Assembly (NCBI RefSeq): GCF_028736035.1
Contig: NZ_CP117866.1
Span: 8,969,001-9,033,000, forward strand
Reading direction: 5' to 3'
Source of the DNA: Streptomyces sp. T12
GTDB taxonomy: Bacteria > Actinomycetota > Actinomycetes > Streptomycetales > Streptomycetaceae
Length of the DNA stretch: 64,000 bases
This document shows positions 40,715 to 47,958 of this stretch, piece by piece. How positions within the stretch are numbered: position 1 is the first letter of the stretch; each line of letters opens with the position of its first letter. The notes beneath the pieces were generated by a model. It was given only the letters and a program-made list of their open reading frames with translations. It searched no databases and was not told the DNA's origin. The position numbers and the translations under genes were made by a program.

Positions 40715-40978
40715 GTGGGACTGATCGGAGAGGTCCTGCTGCTGCCGTTCGCCCCGGTGCGCGGCAGCGGCTGGGTGATCGGACAGGTGCTGCGCGAGGC
40801 GGAACGCATCTACTACGACCCCTCCACCGTGCGGGCCGAACTGGCGAGCCTGGAGGAGCAGTTGACCTCGGGCGAGATCGACGAGGAGGAGTTCGACCGG
40901 CGCGAGGACGAGCTCCTCGCCCGGCTGGAGATCGGCCTGCGCGCAGGTTATGGGAACGGCGACGGGACGGCACGATGA
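40715..40978 (+). CDS. gvpG: Gas vesicle protein GvpG
   Basis: An 87-residue protein: short hydrophobic N-terminus (LIGEVLLLPFAPVRGSGWV) followed by a charged helix (ELASLEEQLTSGEIDEEEF, RREDELLARLEIGL). This is the standard GvpG layout; the protein is an assembly accessory factor. Its end overlaps the gvpY start by 4 bp (ATGA). Confidence 0.9.
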   Translation: MGLIGEVLLLPFAPVRGSGWVIGQVLREAERIYYDPSTVRAELASLEEQLTSGEIDEEEFDRREDELLARLEIGLRAGYGNGDGTAR

Positions 40979-41706
40979 ACAGAGTGGGACTGGGCCTCGC
41001 GGTAGGGGCCGGATACGTCCTCGGACGGACGAAGAAGATGAAACTGGCGTTCGCCGTCGGCACGCTCGTGGCCGGCAAGCGGATGCATCTGAGCCCGCGG
41101 GCCGTCACGGACATGGTGTCCCAACAGCTCCAGAACAACCCGCAGTTCAAGGAGATCGGGGAACAGCTGCGCGAGGACCTGCGCGGCGTCGGCGGGGCGG
41201 CCTCCAGTGCCCTGGTCGAGCGACGGCTCGACGCGCTCGCCGACCGGCTGCACGGACGCACCGCCGAGATGCGCGAGCAGCTGTCGGGCGCGGTGCCGAC
41301 ACCGGACCTCGGCGCGCAGGACGAGGAGTCCGACGAGGAGACCGAGGCCACCGAGGACGAGGAGCCGCGCGCCGAGGACGAGGACCGCGAGTCCGACGAG
41401 CCCGAGGGGCACGAGGAGTCCGAGGAATCCGAGGAGGCCGAGGAGGAGCCCGAGGACGAGGAGCCGTCAGGGAAGGCGGCTTCGAAGCGGGCCGCGCCGA
41501 AGAAGACCGCCAAGAAGGCGGCCAAGAAGGCCCCCGCGAAGAAGACGGCGGCGAAGAAGAAGACCACCGCCGGCAGGACAGCGCCCAAGAAGGCCGCGGC
41601 GAAGCGGAGCGGGACCGGCAAGTCGGCCGCGAGGAAGACGACCGGAACTCGCACAGCCGCCCGTAGCGGCCGGGCAGCGCGCCGGTCGAAGGGCGGTGAC
41701 GGGTGA
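40975..41706 (+). CDS. gvpY: Gas vesicle cluster protein GvpY
   Basis: A 243-residue actinobacterial gas-vesicle cluster protein. Residues about 1-110 start MNRVGLGLAVGAGYVLGRTK with a conserved short hydrophobic segment and a helical LQNNPQFKEIGEQLREDLRG region. Residues about 115-165 are strongly acidic (Glu/Asp runs), and about 165-243 form a Lys/Ala/Thr-rich histone-H1-like tail (KKTAKKAAKKAPAKK). The sharp acidic-then-basic arrangement suggests intrinsic disorder and charge-driven association. Overlaps gvpG upstream and shares a TGATG junction with gvpZ. Precise role is unknown. Confidence 0.8.
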   Translation: MNRVGLGLAVGAGYVLGRTKKMKLAFAVGTLVAGKRMHLSPRAVTDMVSQQLQNNPQFKEIGEQLREDLRGVGGAASSALVERRLDALADRLHGRTAEMREQLSGAVPTPDLGAQDEESDEETEATEDEEPRAEDEDRESDEPEGHEESEESEEAEEEPEDEEPSGKAASKRAAPKKTAKKAAKKAPAKKTAAKKKTTAGRTAPKKAAAKRSGTGKSAARKTTGTRTAARSGRAARRSKGGDG

Positions 41707-42806
41707 TGACCGAGACGCTCGGCTCCGCGGGCTCCGCGGGCTCCGCGGCCCGCGGAGCAGCGAAGCAGCCACTCGCCGGCGTGGCCCACAGAGAGGCCGC
41801 CGACCGGCTCAAGGCCGAACTGCAGGAGTACCTCGCCGCGCAGGCCCAGCGGATGCTGGTCGGCGCCGGCCGCAAACTCGGCGAGGCCACGGTCAAGCTG
41901 AACGACATAGCCGAAGGCAACAGCCCCGGCCTGGGCAAGCTCGCCCTCGACGGCGGCCGCAAGCTCGCCGACGGCAAGGGCCCGCTGCGCACCGCGCTGG
42001 AGGTCGGCGCCGGACACGCCAAGGACAGCGTGGTCGGCGCGTTCAAGAATCTCGGCGGCGGCAAGGGCAAACGCAAGGGCGGGGCGGGCAACAAGCCCAC
42101 CGTCATCATCGAGTACGTCGACGTCGGCGTGCCGCTGCGCACCGCCTACGACCAGTGGACCCAGTACCAGGACTTCAGCACCTTCGCGAAGGGCGTGAAG
42201 AGCGCGAAACGCGCCGACGACACGACCTCCGACTGGCAGCTCAAGGTCTTCTGGTCCAACCGCAGCTGGAAGGCGCACACCACCGAGCAGGTGCCGGACG
42301 ACCGGATCGCCTGGACGTCGGAGGGCGCGAAGGGCACCACGAAGGGCGTCGTCTCCTTCCACCGGCTCGACGACAACCTCACGCGCGTCCTGCTGGTCGT
42401 CGAGTACTACCCCCAGGGCCTGTTCGAGAAGACCGGCAACCTCTGGCGCGCCCAGGGCCGCCGGGCCCGCCTCGACCTCAAGAACTACGTCCGCTTCGTC
42501 ACCCTCAAGGGAGAGGCGGAGGACGGCTGGCGCGGCGAGATCCGTGACGGCGAGGTCGTCCGCAGCCATGAGGACGCGGTCGCGGAAGAGGACGAGGAGG
42601 AGGAGTACGACGAGAACGAGGAGAACGAGGAGAACGGCGAGAGCGACGAGACCGGCGAGTACGCGGAGGACGCGGAGCCCGAGGACGCGTACGAGGAAGA
42701 CGAAGAGGACGAGGACGAAGAGGAACCCGAGGACGCGTACGAGGAGGAGGACGAGTACGAGGACGAGACCGAGCCCGAGTACGCCGGCGGCGGGAGCCGA
42801 CGATGA
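41706..42806 (+). CDS. gvpZ: Gas vesicle cluster protein GvpZ (SRPBCC domain, acidic tail)
   Basis: A 366-residue protein. The N-terminus has a 9-bp tandem repeat encoding GSAGSAGSA, then a helical segment, then a cyclase/SRPBCC domain (about 130-285: PTVIIEYVDVGVPLRTAYDQ, WTSEGAKGTTKGVVSFHRL). Residues about 290-366 are an extremely acidic Glu/Asp/Tyr tail. The SRPBCC fold suggests lipid or hydrophobic-ligand binding; the acidic tail mirrors the basic tail of the gene before it. ATG 41706 sits in a TGATG junction; GTG 41703 is possible. Overlaps gvpJ by 4 bp. Confidence 0.82.
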   Translation: MTETLGSAGSAGSAARGAAKQPLAGVAHREAADRLKAELQEYLAAQAQRMLVGAGRKLGEATVKLNDIAEGNSPGLGKLALDGGRKLADGKGPLRTALEVGAGHAKDSVVGAFKNLGGGKGKRKGGAGNKPTVIIEYVDVGVPLRTAYDQWTQYQDFSTFAKGVKSAKRADDTTSDWQLKVFWSNRSWKAHTTEQVPDDRIAWTSEGAKGTTKGVVSFHRLDDNLTRVLLVVEYYPQGLFEKTGNLWRAQGRRARLDLKNYVRFVTLKGEAEDGWRGEIRDGEVVRSHEDAVAEEDEEEEYDENEENEENGESDETGEYAEDAEPEDAYEEDEEDEDEEEPEDAYEEEDEYEDETEPEYAGGGSRR

Positions 42807-43129
42807 CGATGTCCAGCCGGCTCCCCGAGCCCTACGGCCAGGGCAGCGGCGCCAACCTCGCCGACATCCTGGAACGGGTTCTGGACAAGGGCATCGTCAT
42901 CGCGGGCGACATCCGGATCAACCTGCTCGACATCGAACTCCTCACCATCAAGCTGCGCCTCATCGTCGCCTCGGTCGACAAGGCGAAGGAAATGGGCATC
43001 GACTGGTGGGAGGACGACCCGGCACTGTCCTCCGGCGCCCGCCGCAAGGAACTCGCCCGGGAGAACGCGGAGTTGCGCGAGCGTCTGGCCCGGCTGGAGC
43101 CCGCCGGGGAAGAGGAGGAGGCCCGATGA
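42803..43129 (+). CDS. gvpJ: Gas vesicle protein GvpJ
   Basis: A 108-residue GvpA paralogue: NLADILERVLDKGIVIAGDI and LLDIELLTIKLRLIVASVDK form the GvpA-like core, with a C-terminal charged helix (ARENAELRERLARLE). GvpJ is a minor shell or tip-complex protein. Starts on an ATGA junction; a second ATG two codons later is also possible. Its stop overlaps gvpL. Confidence 0.9.
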   Translation: MTMSSRLPEPYGQGSGANLADILERVLDKGIVIAGDIRINLLDIELLTIKLRLIVASVDKAKEMGIDWWEDDPALSSGARRKELARENAELRERLARLEPAGEEEEAR

Positions 43130-43998
43130 CCGGCCTGCGCTACGTCTACGCCGTCTGCCGTCCCTTTCGCTCCGCCCTCCAGGCCCAGCTGTCGGGGGTC
43201 GCCGGGGCGCCGCCGAAGCAGCTGACGCACCACGGCCTGATCGCCGTGGTCAGTACGGTGCCCGAGGCGGACTTCGCCGAGGAGCCGCTGCGCGCCCACC
43301 TGGAGGACCTGGACTGGCTCACCGCGACGGCCCGTGCCCACCAGACGGTCATCGACGCGCTCACCGTCGTCACCACACCGCTGCCGCTGCGGCTGGCCAC
43401 CGTGTTCCGGGACGACAGCGGCGTCCGGACCATGATGGAGGCCCGCGAGGAGGACTTCCGGCGCGTCCTCGACCGGCTGGAAGGGCGGGTGGAGTGGGGC
43501 GTCAAGGTCTACGCCGAAACGGAGCCGACCAAGGCACCGAAGCCCCCCGGGCCTTTGACGCCGGCGGAGCGCGCCGGGCCCACGGAGCGCGCCGGACTTA
43601 CGGAAGCCGCGGGCACCGGTCGGCCGGAGCCCAAGGCCGTGTCGGGCCGCGACTATCTGCGTCGGCGGCGCATGCAGACGCGGGCCCGCGAGGACGTGTG
43701 GCACCGGGCCGCCGCATTCTCCGGCCGACTGCACGAAAGGCTTTCCTCGTTCGCCGAGGATTCCCGGCTGCACGCCCCGCAGAACTCCGCACTTTCCCGT
43801 GCCCCCGGGCAGAATGTGATCAACGCCGCCTATCTGGTGCCGCGCGCGGATTCCGAGGAATTCGTGGAACTGGTGGACCGGGCCAAGGACGACGCCCCCG
43901 GAATCCGGGTCGAACTCACCGGACCCTGGGCGGCCTATTCCTTCACGGGGGAGTTCGCGGGGGAGTTCACGGAGGAAGAGCCGGAGGTGGGGCCGTGA
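43126..43998 (+). CDS. gvpL: Gas vesicle protein GvpL (GvpF/GvpL family)
   Basis: A 290-residue second GvpL/F protein: RYVYAVCRPF opening, PLPLRLATVFRDD (the P-x-R-F/L-A-T-V hallmark), GVKVYAE, then a Pro/Ala linker (about 133-165, repeats of ERAGxT) absent from the gvpF copy, and a C-terminal half with RAAAFSGRLHERLSS and VELTGPWAAYSFTGEF. Likely an interaction hub of the vesicle assembly complex, as in other gas-vesicle systems. Overlaps gvpJ and gvpS by 4 bp each. Confidence 0.9.
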   Translation: MTGLRYVYAVCRPFRSALQAQLSGVAGAPPKQLTHHGLIAVVSTVPEADFAEEPLRAHLEDLDWLTATARAHQTVIDALTVVTTPLPLRLATVFRDDSGVRTMMEAREEDFRRVLDRLEGRVEWGVKVYAETEPTKAPKPPGPLTPAERAGPTERAGLTEAAGTGRPEPKAVSGRDYLRRRRMQTRAREDVWHRAAAFSGRLHERLSSFAEDSRLHAPQNSALSRAPGQNVINAAYLVPRADSEEFVELVDRAKDDAPGIRVELTGPWAAYSFTGEFAGEFTEEEPEVGP

Positions 43999-44183
43999 CC
44001 GTCGTCGAACGCCGTGAGATCGCCCTCGTGGACCTGCTCGACCGGCTGCTCGCCGGAGGCGTCGTCGTCACGGGGGACGTCACCCTGCGCATCGCGGACG
44101 TCGACCTCGTCCGCATCGACCTGAACGCGCTGATCAGCTCTGTCAACGAGCAGGTCCCGTCACCCTGGGGGGAGTTGACATGA
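43995..44183 (+). CDS. gvpS: Gas vesicle protein GvpS (short GvpA-like)
   Basis: A 62-residue protein consisting of little more than the GvpA-like core (IALVDLLDRLLAGGVVVTGD, DVDLVRIDLNALISSV). It is the shortest GvpA-family member of the cluster and is probably a minor shell component. Starts at GTG overlapping the gvpL stop and overlaps gvpK by 4 bp. Confidence 0.88.
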   Translation: MTVVERREIALVDLLDRLLAGGVVVTGDVTLRIADVDLVRIDLNALISSVNEQVPSPWGELT

Positions 44184-44464
44184 CGTCACGCCGCAACCGG
44201 CTGGACCTCGAACCCGACACCGTGGAACGCGACCTGGTGAAACTCGTGCTGACGGTGGTGGAGTTGCTGCGCCAGCTCATGGAACGCCAGGCACTGCGCC
44301 GCTTCGACGAGGGCGACCTGAGCGAGGAGCAGGAGGAACGGATCGGGCTCACGCTGATGCTGCTCGACGACCGTATGACCGAGCTGCGCGAGCGCTACGG
44401 ACTGCGGCCCGAGGACCTGAACCTGGACCTCGGGCCGCTGGGACCGCTGCTTCCCAGGGAATGA
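44180..44464 (+). CDS. gvpK: Gas vesicle protein GvpK
   Basis: A 94-residue protein with the GvpK signature: RLDLEPDTVERDLVKLVLTV, VELLRQLMERQALRRFDEG and EEQEERIGLTLMLLDDRM. It is an essential minor assembly protein in other systems. Last gene of the operon; its stop codon lies in the loop of a 9-bp hairpin. Confidence 0.9.
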   Translation: MTSRRNRLDLEPDTVERDLVKLVLTVVELLRQLMERQALRRFDEGDLSEEQEERIGLTLMLLDDRMTELRERYGLRPEDLNLDLGPLGPLLPRE

Positions 44465-44478
44465 AATCGCCCTGGGAA
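44451..44478. terminator. Hairpin at the end of the gas-vesicle operon
   Basis: TTCCCAGGG and CCCTGGGAA form a perfect 9-bp stem with a 10-nt loop that contains the gvpK stop codon. It separates the operon from the convergent small membrane protein gene and can act in both directions. Confidence 0.6.
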
Positions 44479-44488
44479 TGAATTCAAC

Positions 44489-44659
44489 TCACCACCGATA
44501 CCAGCGACCCCTGCCGCCTGCCGTGGTCGTGCCACGCATGACGAAACCCAGGAGCCACACCACGAGAACCGCGATCGCGATCCACCACAGGGCCTTCAGC
44601 GCGAATCCGGCACCGAACAGAATCAGGGCCAGTAGCAACACGAGCAGAATGGGAACCAT
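44489..44659 (-). CDS. Small hydrophobic membrane protein
   Basis: A 56-residue protein made of two adjacent membrane helices (MVPILLVLLLALILFGAGFA and a following WWIAIAVLVVWLLGFVM) and a short Gly/Arg tail. AGGAGG lies 7 bp upstream of the ATG, so it is surely translated. Such proteins are common beside Streptomyces gas-vesicle clusters (from memory also in S. coelicolor) and have no assigned function. It converges on gvpK. Confidence 0.75.
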   Translation of the reverse strand: MVPILLVLLLALILFGAGFALKALWWIAIAVLVVWLLGFVMRGTTTAGGRGRWYRW

Positions 44660-44700
44660 TGTTTGACCTCCTGCTCGTCGAGTTACCAGAAATTCGCGAT

Positions 44701-45522
44701 TCAGGCTTCCTTTCGGCACAGAATCTCCCCGTGGAGCACGCTGAACCAGCCGTCCTCCTGCCGTCCCCACTCCCGCCACGCCTCCGAAACGGCCCGCAGC
44801 TGCTCGGCGCTCGCGTGCCCGCCCTCCGTGGCCCGCTCGCCATACGCCGAGGCCAGCGTGCGATCCGCCCACAGGCCGCTCCACCAGGCCCGCTCGTCCG
44901 GCGTGGCGTAGGTCCAGGTGCTCGAAGTGGCCGTGACGTCCGTGAGCCCCGCCCGCAGCGCCCAGGACTTCAGCCGGCGCCCGGCGTCCGGTTCGCCGCC
45001 GTTGGCGCGGGCGACGCGGTGGTACAGGTCCAGCCAGTCGTCCATCCCCCGGGACGCGGGGTACCAGGTCATGGCCGCGTAGTCCGAGTCGCGGACCGCG
45101 ATGAACCCGCCGGGCTTGGTGACCCGCTTCATCTCGCGCAGCGCCCCGACCGGATCGCCGACGTGCTGGAGCACCTGGTGGGCGTGGACCACGCAGAACG
45201 TGTCGTCCGGGAAGTCCAGGGCGTGCACGTCCGCGACGGCGAACCCGACGTTCGTCAGACCCCGTCCGGCGGCCGTGGCCCGGGCCTGCTCCAGGATCTC
45301 CGGCGCCCGGTCGACACCGGTGACGTGTCCGTCGGGGACCAGGGCCGCCAGGTCGGCGGTGATCGTGCCCGGTCCGCAGCCGACGTCCAGGATCCTCATG
45401 TGCGGCTTCAGCGAGCCGAGCAGATAGGCCGCCGAGTTGGCGGCGGTGCGCCAGGTGTGCGAACGCAGCACGGACTCGTGGTGCCCGTGCGTGTAGACGG
45501 CGGTTTCCTGGGCCTTCGACAT
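44701..45522 (-). CDS. Class I SAM-dependent methyltransferase (UbiE-like)
   Basis: A 273-residue protein starting MSKAQETAVYTHGHHESVLR. Motif I is MRILDVGCGPGTITADLA (about residue 45), followed by VTGVDRAPEILEQA, VGFAVADVHALDFP and LQHVGDPVGALREMKRV, the usual order of ubiquinone/menaquinone-type methyltransferases. The ATG at 45522 has GAGGGGA upstream and is preferred over an in-frame ATG 11 codons earlier. It is 42 bp upstream of the small hydrophobic gene on the same strand. Substrate unknown. Confidence 0.86.
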   Translation of the reverse strand: MSKAQETAVYTHGHHESVLRSHTWRTAANSAAYLLGSLKPHMRILDVGCGPGTITADLAALVPDGHVTGVDRAPEILEQARATAAGRGLTNVGFAVADVHALDFPDDTFCVVHAHQVLQHVGDPVGALREMKRVTKPGGFIAVRDSDYAAMTWYPASRGMDDWLDLYHRVARANGGEPDAGRRLKSWALRAGLTDVTATSSTWTYATPDERAWWSGLWADRTLASAYGERATEGGHASAEQLRAVSEAWREWGRQEDGWFSVLHGEILCRKEA

Positions 45523-45647
45523 GCGTGTTCCCCTCGTCGCGTCGTACCGGCTCACGGGGCGCGCGGCCCCGCCGGGCGGTACTCGACACCGTAGGCCAGC
45601 ATGTCGAATGCTGAGACATCCGTTTTGCTATGTGGACTGACGGACCA

Positions 45648-47141
45648 TCAGGTGCCCGGCAGTGGACGGTAGACCGTCAGCGCCTCCGGCAGCTTCTCCA
45701 GCGTCACCTCGCCCCCCACCTCGGTGACTTCGCCGTCGTACGCGAGGAGCGCGCCCGGGGTGACCCCCGACAGGTGCAGTCGGCCCACCTGGACCGCCGC
45801 ATGGGCCGGAGAGCGGGTCAGCGGGCCCGCGAGGGCGGCCGCGAGCAGGCGCAGAGCGGGGCGGCGGCCGCCGTGCACGACCCGTACGTCGAGTACGCCG
45901 TCCGCGAGGTCCAGGCGGCGGGCGGGCGCGAGGCCCAGCCGGTGGTAGGTGCCGTTCCCGGCGAACAGCAGCCACAACGGGTGGGCGCGGCCGGCGACTT
46001 CGGTGTGCAGCGGGTGGCGGTCGCTGCGCAGGACGCGCAGGGTCGCGAGCACGCCGGCCGGCCAGGCGCCGATCCGGGGCGAGAAGCGGTCGCGCTTGCG
46101 CACCAGCTCCGGATACACGCCCAGGCTGCAGGTGTTGAGGAACAGGCCGTGCTGTCCGTCGCAGGTGAACCGGCCCACGTCCACGCGCACGGCCTCGCCC
46201 CGCCGGACGGCGCGGATCAGATCGCGTTCGTCCTCCACGCCCAGGTCGTGGGCGAAGTGGTTCAGCGTGCCGCCGGGCAGCACGGCGAGGGGCAGACCGT
46301 GCCGCAGGGCCACCTCGGCGGCCGCGTTCACCGTGCCGTCGCCGCCGCACACGCCGAGTACCCGCGCGCGGGCCGCCGCCTTGTTCAACTCGGCGCCAAT
46401 GTAGTCCGGTTCGCACTCGACGACCTCGGCGCGCGGCAGCGCGTCCAGCAGGGCGTGCACCCGGTCTGCCGTGCGCGCCCCCTTGTTGGCCACCACGACG
46501 AGCCCGGCTCCGTCCGGCAGCGCCGGAACGTCCGTACGAGGCCGGGCCGGTGGGATCAGCCGATCACGCGTCGGCACCATGCCCCGCACCGCGAACGCCG
46601 CACCCGTGCCCAGGGCCGCGCCCGCCAGCACGTCGCTCGGGAAGTGGACGCCGGTGTAGACGCGCGACAGCGCGACCGACCAGGCGATCGGGGCCACCAC
46701 CAGGCCCCACGCGGGCGACTCCAGGGCGACACCGGTCGCGAACGCGGCCGCCGACGCGGCGTGACCCGACGGGAACGAGGTGGTGATCGGCTGCCGCTTC
46801 AGCTGCCGGACCAGCGGTACGGGGTCCAGGACGGGGCGGGGACGGCGTACCGACCGCTTGCCGAGGGTGTTGATGGTCAGCGAGGCCAGGCTCAGCGAGG
46901 CGAGACCCCGAGCCGCGGCCCGGCGGCCCCGTGGCGTACTGCCGGCGGCGATGGCGGCGGCCGTCGCGAACCACAGCACCCCGTGGTTCGCGCTCCGGCT
47001 CAGCCGCGGCAGGACCCGCTCGGCATACGGCCAGTTCCGCTCGGCGGCGAACTCGAACAGCCGGGAGTCGAGGGCGAGGAGCCGGTCGCGCAGGGCGTGC
47101 CGGCCGGGCTTCGGGACGGTGAGGTCGACGTCTGGGCTCAT
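45648..47141 (-). CDS. PAP2 phosphatase - diacylglycerol kinase fusion
   Basis: A 497-residue membrane-linked protein joining two lipid enzymes. Residues about 40-190 are a PAP2 phosphatase with the three signature parts KRSVRRPRP, PSGHAASAAAF and SRVYTGVHFPSDVLAG. Residues about 205-497 are a DAG/lipid kinase with VVVANKGARTADR, GVCGGDGTVNAAAEVAL (GGDGT) and LPGGTLNHFAHDLG. The first half would dephosphorylate a lipid phosphate and the second phosphorylate a diacylglycerol-like lipid, so the pair may interconvert phosphatidate and diacylglycerol or act on polyprenyl lipids. The ATG at 47141 has no ribosome-binding site and may be leaderless. Divergent from the 47214 gene. Confidence 0.88.
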   Translation of the reverse strand: MSPDVDLTVPKPGRHALRDRLLALDSRLFEFAAERNWPYAERVLPRLSRSANHGVLWFATAAAIAAGSTPRGRRAAARGLASLSLASLTINTLGKRSVRRPRPVLDPVPLVRQLKRQPITTSFPSGHAASAAAFATGVALESPAWGLVVAPIAWSVALSRVYTGVHFPSDVLAGAALGTGAAFAVRGMVPTRDRLIPPARPRTDVPALPDGAGLVVVANKGARTADRVHALLDALPRAEVVECEPDYIGAELNKAAARARVLGVCGGDGTVNAAAEVALRHGLPLAVLPGGTLNHFAHDLGVEDERDLIRAVRRGEAVRVDVGRFTCDGQHGLFLNTCSLGVYPELVRKRDRFSPRIGAWPAGVLATLRVLRSDRHPLHTEVAGRAHPLWLLFAGNGTYHRLGLAPARRLDLADGVLDVRVVHGGRRPALRLLAAALAGPLTRSPAHAAVQVGRLHLSGVTPGALLAYDGEVTEVGGEVTLEKLPEALTVYRPLPGT

Positions 47142-47213
47142 ACAGGGCTGGGTACCCTGAAGTGGCCGATTCCTGTCCGGCCGACGGTGACCGACACACG
47201 GAGGAACCCGTAC

Positions 47214-47867
47214 ATGCGCCTGCTCCTCGTCCGCCACGGACAGACGCCCTCCAACGTGGAGTACCTGCTGGACACGGCCGTCCCCGGGGCCGGCCTGACC
47301 GCACTCGGCGAACAGCAGGCCGCCGCCCTCCCAGCGGCGCTGGCCGACGAGGACATCGAGGCGATCTACGCCTCCACGCTGATCCGCACCCAGCTCACCG
47401 CCGCCCCGCTGGCTGCCGTGCACCGCCTCGACGTGCTCGTGCGCGACGGGATCCGTGAGGTGTTCGCGGGGGAGCTGGAGATGCTGCGCGGTGACACGGA
47501 GGCCGGGCACGCCTACATGAAGACCGTGTTCGCCTGGGCGGCCGGCGACACGGAGCTGCACATGCCGGGTGGTGAGAGCGGGGCGCAGGCGCTGGCGCGC
47601 TATGACGCCGTGGTGGCGGAGGCCGCCGACAGCGGGGCCGGGACCGTGGTGATGGTGAGCCACGGTGCCGCGATCCGCTTGTGGACGGCGGCGCGGGCGG
47701 GCAACGTCGACGTCGCCTTCGCCGCCGCGCGGCCGCTCGACAACACCGGCGTGGTGATCCTGGAGGGGTCACCGTCCGATGGGTGGAAGGCGCTGACCTG
47801 GGCGGGGGCTGTGGTGGCTCCGGCGGGGGAGGGTGGGCCGACGGGGCGGCCGGTGGACGCCGAGTAG
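47214..47867 (+). CDS. Histidine phosphatase (phosphoglycerate mutase-like) family protein
   Basis: A 217-residue protein starting MRLLLVRHGQTPSNVEYLLD; the RHG motif carries the catalytic histidine. The second histidine lies in VVMVSHGAAIRLW and the acid in IREVFAGELEM. GGAGG precedes the ATG. The family dephosphorylates small phosphometabolites or phosphoproteins; the substrate is not predictable. It shares a 72-bp divergent gap with the PAP2-kinase fusion. Confidence 0.88.
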   Translation: MRLLLVRHGQTPSNVEYLLDTAVPGAGLTALGEQQAAALPAALADEDIEAIYASTLIRTQLTAAPLAAVHRLDVLVRDGIREVFAGELEMLRGDTEAGHAYMKTVFAWAAGDTELHMPGGESGAQALARYDAVVAEAADSGAGTVVMVSHGAAIRLWTAARAGNVDVAFAAARPLDNTGVVILEGSPSDGWKALTWAGAVVAPAGEGGPTGRPVDAE

Positions 47868-47958
47868 GCCGCGCGCGGCCGCTTCGGCCCTGAAAGGGGA
47901 AGTGAGCGCCGGATAAGCGTTTGCCCGGTGCCGTTGGTGGACCTCAGAATGCGGCCCT

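Noticed and set aside
45630..47213. Extension of the histidine phosphatase frame upstream of 47214
   Set aside because: The family starts with MRLLLVRHG and a GGAGG site precedes that ATG; upstream sequence is antisense to the PAP2-kinase fusion.
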